Of a stretch of 34,063 nt of DNA, positions 29,023 through 34,063 are shown one piece after another. Location: the NCBI GenBank assembly GCA_023515795.1, contig JALGPX010000020.1, positions 73,766-107,828 on the forward strand. Direction: 5' to 3'. Position 1 is the stretch's first letter. Every line of letters starts with the position of its first letter. A program made the translations under genes and the position numbers. The notes below the pieces were generated by a model. It ran no database searches. It had not been told where the DNA came from and saw only the letters and a list, made by a program, of their open reading frames with translations. The stretch comes from Amoeboaphelidium occidentale. Its lineage: Eukaryota > Aphelidiomycota > Aphelidea.

Positions 29023-29697
29023 ATGTTGCGAACGCACACAAGAGTATTAGTAAAGTTTGCAACCTTTTCCTCTCCGTTCATTGGCATCTACGCTCTGTCG
29101 AAACCGAAAATTCTACTCTGCGCACCTCCTCCGTTAGGCGAATCTTCACATGCATCCGATGATCAGTCGACTTCACTGCCTTCGTACTCATTCCCGCCTA
29201 CGCATTTCTTCAGGAGTATTATAAAGGACGACTCTGAACAGGACAGCGACACAGAGAGCGATCAGCTAGACGCGACAAACTACGTCTTTTGGAATCAATT
29301 TCATATCTTTGCGGCACAGCTCATGGAGGTCGTTAAGATGCTGACCAGATGGACATTGTACTCTCTTCCGGACACAGTTAGAGAACATTTGTCAACCAAT
29401 GAACAATCTGCTGTACCAATTGGAGTCGGAATCGTTGGGGGCATTGTCGGAATGATGTTAAAACGACAATTGAACTCAGCTATAATGGTCGGGACTGCGG
29501 TGTTCTTTAGTGGCAAGTTGGCTATTGAGTTTGGCTTCATAACAGTCCACTGGGAGAAGATTGATGAACTTAAAGAACGCTTTCCTATAATTGGTCAAGC
29601 TGTGTCTATGGTCCCTGCTGTTGTTCAGTCGTTCTTATCTCTCCCTATGGCCAGCTTCTTCACAGCTGGATTTCTTATTGGTTTCAGGTTCCTTTAA
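29023..29697 (+). CDS. FUN14-domain mitochondrial outer-membrane protein (FUNDC1-like)
   Basis: 224 residues, intronless. FUN14 proteins (FUNDC1 in animals) sit in the mitochondrial outer membrane and act in mitophagy. The N-terminus (MLRTHTRVLVKFATFSSPFIG) is basic and amphipathic, fitting mitochondrial targeting. A Ser/Asp-rich segment follows (DDSEQDSDTESDQ). The FUN14 domain begins at residue ~125: the glycine-zipper helix VPIGVGIVGGIVGMMLKRQL, the helix SAIMVGTAVFFSGKLAIEFGFI, and the last helix MASFFTAGFLIGFRFL. I see no canonical YxxL-type LIR motif. Start 29023 is preferred to the upstream open frame, which runs back into CDC16. The sequence just before the ATG is pyrimidine-rich and ends in AG. 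Confidence 0.85.
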   Translation: MLRTHTRVLVKFATFSSPFIGIYALSKPKILLCAPPPLGESSHASDDQSTSLPSYSFPPTHFFRSIIKDDSEQDSDTESDQLDATNYVFWNQFHIFAAQLMEVVKMLTRWTLYSLPDTVREHLSTNEQSAVPIGVGIVGGIVGMMLKRQLNSAIMVGTAVFFSGKLAIEFGFITVHWEKIDELKERFPIIGQAVSMVPAVVQSFLSLPMASFFTAGFLIGFRFL

Positions 29698-29737
29698 TAT
29701 AGAAAATTTTGTGAAACCGCGATTTTTGGCACTTTAG

Positions 29738-30626
29738 TTACAATTTAGATTTCGCAGTCTTCAAAACGCCATCCAATTTCGTTGCCAACATCATATTACC
29801 CTTAACCTTCAACTTACCCTGCATGAAAGCCTTCTGGCCGGTTGTTTTTCCTGATACCAAATCGAAAAAGTCATTGTCAGAAGCAGTCAATATGATATCA
29901 GCCTTTGCACCACCAGATGGAGTACCAACATACATTGCTCCCTTACCGTTCTTCAAGTCAAGGGTCCATGTCTGCTGTTTTCCTTCTGAGTTCTTCAAGT
30001 CAAACTGGAAGATCGCGTTAACTTTCTTGACCTGTTCGGTACGCTGAGCATCAGGACCATTTTCAACGCCAGTCTTTAACTGAGCGAATGCCTCGCTGAC
30101 TTTGAAACCAGCAACTTTGACGCTTCCTGAAGATTGTGACGCAGAAGCCGCAGGAGCAGATGAACCAGCAGGAGCAGCAGAACTTGCTTGTTTCAAAACA
30201 GCATCCAACTTTGTAGCCAACATCATGTTGCCCTTCACTTTGATCTTACCAGCCATAAATGCCTTTTGACCTACGTTACAATTAGGAACTCGTTAAAACC
30301 AAACGAACCGTTTAACTTTCCGGAAGCCAAATCGACGAAATCGTCATCTGAAACTGCGATGGTGATGTCTGCCTTTGTAGCCTTACCGGAGTTAACGAAT
30401 GCGCTGGAATCTGAAGCCTTGAAGTCAAGAGTCCAACTTTGAACTGTTCCGGAAGAGTTCTTTACGTCAAACTGGAATACTGCATTGACCTACAGAACAA
30501 TTAAGGAAAAGTTTGGTTGCATGGAACCTTCTTTGCTGCTTCCTTGCCCTGTGGGGTCTGGACTCCTGCGTAGATTTGCTGGAATACTTGCGATGATTTA
30601 AATCCTTGAACGTTTGCTGGTGCCAT
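29738..30626 (-). CDS. tandem SCP2 (sterol carrier protein 2) protein with peroxisomal SKL signal
   Basis: Lipid-binding protein of the peroxisomal matrix. Three exons (30626-30528, 30489-30309, 30270-29738) with two 38-nt introns encode 270 residues. SCP2 domain 1 (residues ~5-115): [61 protein letters not shown]. Domain 2 (~155-268) repeats the same blocks (VNAIFQFDLKNSEGKQQTWTLDL, ADIILTASDNDFFDLVSGKTTGQKAFMQGKLKVKGNMM). An Ala/Ser/Pro linker joins them. The C-terminus is KSKL, ending in a PTS1 tripeptide. The domains differ mainly in the middle, so both could bind ligand. SCP2 is usually single or fused to other enzymes; a two-domain protein is less common. The domain-2 half alone would begin mid-domain. 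Confidence 0.92.
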
Positions 30627-30728
30627 CTTCTGAATGTGTCGGTGTGTGAAAAATCGACCGTCGCTGTGAGTTGTTTCAAGTCGCGCTATGGCAAGAGATG
30701 CGAAGGTACGTAGACCGTTTCCAGAGAT

Positions 30729-30738
30729 ATCACGTGAT
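30729..30738. promoter_or_regulatory. E-box palindrome ATCACGTGAT
   Basis: A 10-bp perfect palindrome containing TCACGTGA, the core bound by bHLH factors (Cbf1-type in fungi, USF/TFE-type in animals). It lies midway in the 221-bp divergent promoter shared by the SCP2 and receptor-kinase genes, 103 bp upstream of the first and 110 bp of the second. Confidence 0.5.
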
Positions 30739-30847
30739 TTAAGTTGAACTTAATAGGCAAGCATTTCTCCGCGTGTAAATGGCGACGATACAATTCATGC
30801 TGTTCTAAAAATACAATTCTCGAAACCTTTTGGGATCAAGGTGAGAA

Positions 30848-33481
30848 ATGATAGTGTACCTCTTATACTTCATTTGGCACATTGGCGCAGTAACTGCAGA
30901 ATTCACTGTTCCGCAAGGTATCGTAGTACTGAAGCTAGATCTAAATACTGTAGCCAACGTCTTGGTTCAACGATCGATTGATTTAACATATACTTCTATA
31001 CAAGCCGACAATCTGAAGGCGGACGAATACCCATGGAAAGCATGTTATATACCACAGAAGCCTTCCTCTTTTGTGCAAAGATATCACCCTCTGGACGAAG
31101 GGGGATTTGTAGTTGCGACAAAGACCGATTCAAACAACATTGATTTACACTTTGTCTCAAACTACTTTGAGGATCAGCCATATTATACGTCGATCAGTAG
31201 CATTACTACGGGGATAATGCCTCGGCTGGATGATGCTAGTTTGTTACACGTTGTTTATGTGGAATCTGGAAATCAGAGGCACGTTCTTGTTATCAGAGAT
31301 TCTGGAAGTTCTATTCAAGTATACAATCTGAATTTATGTAACAATTCTTGCAAAAAGTTTTTAAATTATTCTTAGTTGATCGAACGTGGTATCAATTTTC
31401 TTTACAAGGGCAGAATATCACAGTATCTGATGTCCAAGAGTCTCCAATTTCTTATGGAACATATTTACTTTTCCCATACAAAGATAATATTAATGGAACA
31501 TCTGCGTTGTATTCATTTGCAGTTTTCGATACTGACTTTTCGTCAAAGAGGGTTCAGCTTTACAGGCGGCGATCAGACATTGAGACGAATACCGCGCTAT
31601 CAGCAGAAGTCGTATCTGGATACAGGACCAGCTCTAGCAGTACTTCATTAATAGTTATGCACAAGAAAACAGAAAATGGGAATGTGTTAGAATTAACTTG
31701 TGATATGTCGAGTATTGATACAAGCAACGTGATTTCTTGTGCGGCAAAGAATTCTTTCGCCAGAAATTATTCGAAATCGCTTTATGCATCGATACCAGTT
31801 GAAGGCGGGACGCTCAGGCACTTCCAAGGTAAATCCTTTTGAACAAATTCATGCTAATTATTCTTAGAACGAAATGATTTCTCTGATCAAACCACATTCT
31901 TCAATTACCAGGACGAATATTGGGTTCCAAAGTATACTTCGGGCAATGATCTGAGAATTAATCCACTTGCGACTGGATATTATAATGGTATTATATTATC
32001 GTTAACGTCCAAACTACAAATTGGCACGCAGCTAGTTTCGGAAAATCGAGGGATATTGACAAGACTGGATTTAGTCGATTATCTCGATGGCAAACCAGTT
32101 GTTTACATTCCAGAAAATCGTCCAGAGAAAGCTAGTCTTGCATTAACTTCAACTAAGCCGTATCGACCACCCAACTCGATTATGCCAAGAAACAGGAATT
32201 TAACGGAGGACGCGTCTGCTACTAGTCAAGAGACTGTGATTATTGTGGCTGTGGTTCTAGTTTTTGTAGTATTAATTCTTATTGGAATCACTTTCTTGTC
32301 ACGGCACAGAATAGTTTACAATGCAAAGTTCTACATGGACAAATACAACTTTCCTGGAAGATCTAAACAATCACAAAAGGATAACAGCAAGCCGGAGTTT
32401 GACAATACAAACAAATCACAACATTCCAATAGTACTGCCATGACTTATGGAAAGACTTTGGCCTTACCGGGTTTCCTTGCTGTTATGAACGAGGCAGATT
32501 TATCGCTCGAGAAGAAAGTTGCAGAAGGAGGTGGAGGAGTGATCTACTCAATTAAATTGAAGAATTCTCAGATGATAGAGCGTTGCGGTGGAAGCACAAT
32601 GGCTGTTGCTAAAGTCCTTAAACGGGATGCATTTTTAGATGACGACGATTTAACGCTGGCATTTAATCAAGAGATATCAGTAATGTGGCTCATGAACCAG
32701 AGCGATTACATAGTCAAAGTAAGTTTAGAATGAACATTCTCATAATTTCTAGCTTCTTGGTTACTGTCAAAATCCAAAGATGATTGTTATGAAGTATTAC
32801 CAATTGGGATCTTTCTATGAGTTGGTTCATAAAAAGACAAACCACATTCCTGAGAACAAGTGGAATCCTAAATTTATAATGAACGTAGCACATGATATTG
32901 CATGTGGCCTAATGGATATGCACGCTGTCGGTTTAGTGCACTGCGACATCAAACCAGGAAACATCTTTCTGGAAAGAGAAGCGAATGGAGAACTTAAAGC
33001 GGTTGTTGGAGACTTGGGTGTAGCTACTGCAGTAGATGAGAGTCTACTAAGAGTCAAAGCTTTCAGAGAATCTAGAATTCGAGGAGCTTCAGTTGCTTAT
33101 GCTCCGCCTGAAGTATTGAGAGCATTTAAAGATAATGATGATGCGGATCTATTAGACCCTCAAATAGCTAAGGCCAGTGATGTATACGCCTACTCTATGG
33201 TCATACATGAGGCGCTCACACGAAAGTTAGTTTGGGACAAACTCGGAAACGATCAGATTGAACGTCTAGTGCTCAGCGGCCAGAGACCAAAAATACCAAA
33301 ATCTATCCAGGAGCGACGAGAACGTGATACAGTTCTTGATCTGCTATGCACCATAATGAGCTCAGCTTGGGCACAATTCCCTAAGGATAGACCAACATTC
33401 ACTCAGATTGTCAAAGACCTTAACCGCATGAAGTCAAACGTCGTAGTTTCTAAAAAGGCAAAGAAGAATGAAGACGCGTGA
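30848..33481 (+). CDS. single-pass receptor-type protein kinase
   Basis: 840 residues from four exons (30848-31337, 31376-31828, 31868-32718, 32753-33481; introns 38, 39, 34 nt). Signal peptide (MIVYLLYFIWHIGAVTA), an ectodomain of ~420 residues rich in beta-strand and N-glycosylation sequons (NIT, NGT, NYS), a membrane helix about 438-460, a juxtamembrane segment, then a kinase domain ~525-830. Motifs: glycine loop EGGGGVIYS, ATP Lys563 (AVAKVLK), catalytic HCDIKPGN (~660-667; HCD in place of HRD), GDLG (Asp685; DLG in place of DFG), APPE, and a final helix PKDRPTFTQI. The shape resembles TKL-type kinases. All ATP and catalytic residues are present, so activity is likely. The ectodomain family is unknown. 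Confidence 0.85.
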
Positions 33482-33486
33482 ATAAA
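33481..33486 (+). terminator. polyadenylation signal overlapping the receptor-kinase stop codon
   Basis: AATAAA starts on the last base of the TGA stop at 33479-33481. Confidence 0.55.
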
Positions 33487-33701
33487 TTTTGTAGAAGGTT
33501 TATTCTTTTGGGATTTTCGTGTGAGGGAAAGTTCAAGTAGGAGGTCTAATGAAGCATATCATCATTGTTTCAACCCAGGATGTTGATAGCTTCTGTATCC
33601 GATAAGCACCATTGGAGCCGCTTCTTAAGGGATAATCAGCCATAAGTTCTTGACCTTCTCATAACCTGAACCGAAGTATTAATTGAAAATCGGAAGTGAT
33701 C

Positions 33702-34063
33702 ATGGACTTCGACGATAGCGACTCTGACGAAGATGTGCCATTCTGTAGGTGCGACGATATTGCAAAAGCACAGAAGAGGACTGTCAGTAAAGATACGCCA
33801 AATAAGGGCCGCATGTTTTGGGGATGTTCCCGTTTTCCTGGAGGCTGCAATTATTTCAAATGGGTTGATGGTGGCAGTAATCTGTCACGAACACCAACCA
33901 GTGCGAACAGGCAAAGACAAACGGAGCCGCAATCGGCGCCTAAGAAGCAAGGTCTTAAACGGACACACTCTGAAATGAACCACGAGCATAATGAGCTTGG
34001 AAATGGTACACCTGGCGGGGCAAGGGAAATCGCCTCATCACCAATACGGAACATACATGCTGT
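33702..34063 (+). CDS. GRF-type zinc-finger protein, cut by the window end
   Basis: Open frame from ATG 33702 to the last base, at least 120 residues, no stop. An acidic start (MDFDDSDSDED) precedes one GRF zinc finger: Cys15 and Cys17 (PFCRC), NKGRMFWGCSRFPGGCNYFKW with Cys42 and Cys49. GRF fingers bind single-stranded DNA and occur in topoisomerase III, APE2/APEX2, NEIL3 and helicases such as ZGRF1. The residues after the finger are basic and polar (KKQGLKRTHSEMNH). With only this part visible the parent enzyme cannot be named. It is 220 bp from the kinase gene. Confidence 0.7.
   Translation, partial: MDFDDSDSDEDVPFCRCDDIAKAQKRTVSKDTPNKGRMFWGCSRFPGGCNYFKWVDGGSNLSRTPTSANRQRQTEPQSAPKKQGLKRTHSEMNHEHNELGNGTPGGAREIASSPIRNIHA

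Noticed and set aside
33482-33701. Possible small RNA gene between the kinase and the GRF gene
   Set aside because: No tRNA boxes, strong hairpin or snRNA motif seen; treated as a plain intergenic spacer.

Overview
This is nuclear DNA of a very compact eukaryote. It holds 21 protein-coding genes plus a possible fragment at the left edge. No gene-free stretch exceeds about 250 bp, so there is no large empty region to describe. I saw no tRNA, rRNA, transposon or CRISPR array. I joined exons by eye and recovered 21 introns of 32-49 nt (median 38), nearly all in housekeeping genes. The TMEM184/DUF300 protein reads as fungal-like. SCP2 ends in the peroxisomal tripeptide SKL, and several introns have a CTAAT-like branch site close to the acceptor. 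An early-diverging fungus or a close unicellular relative is my best guess; the lineage is an inference.

Layout. 1-2527: a nuclease-like (Crinkler/PD-(D/E)XK-like) gene (-) and a DUF300 membrane protein (+), with one spurious ambiguous base. 2695-4764 (-): RNA polymerase I subunit RPA43, a small protein weakly like Mediator MED19, and a protein with two CxxC/CxxC zinc modules. 4928-8896 (-): a secreted Cys-rich protein, HPRT and CTNNBL1. 9144-12933: two convergent cell-surface or secreted proteins, one with about four copies of an undescribed ~110-residue module, the other GPI-anchored with an EGF-like head. 13101-17111: an RBM5/RBM10-like splicing factor (-) and an RPAP1-like protein (+) with start codons 25 bp apart. 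17155-20491 (-): a polytopic membrane patatin, interrupted by an assembly gap with a false 134-bp duplication. 20655-29697 (+): membrane-anchored RNase T2, M13 metallopeptidase, COG3, APC6/CDC16 and a FUN14 protein, the last four joined by 29-40 bp spacers. 29738-33481: a tandem-SCP2 peroxisomal protein (-) and a single-pass receptor kinase (+). 33702-end: a GRF zinc-finger protein cut by the window edge.

The genes do not form one pathway. Core functions (Pol I, Pol II assembly, splicing, purine salvage, Golgi tethering, cell cycle, peroxisomal lipid) alternate with surface or secreted proteins. The recognisably secreted genes without a partner in core metabolism are mostly intronless. The most original material is the repeat-module surface protein, the double zinc-module protein, the membrane RNase T2 with an altered active site, and the extreme gene compaction, with polyadenylation signals overlapping stop codons.
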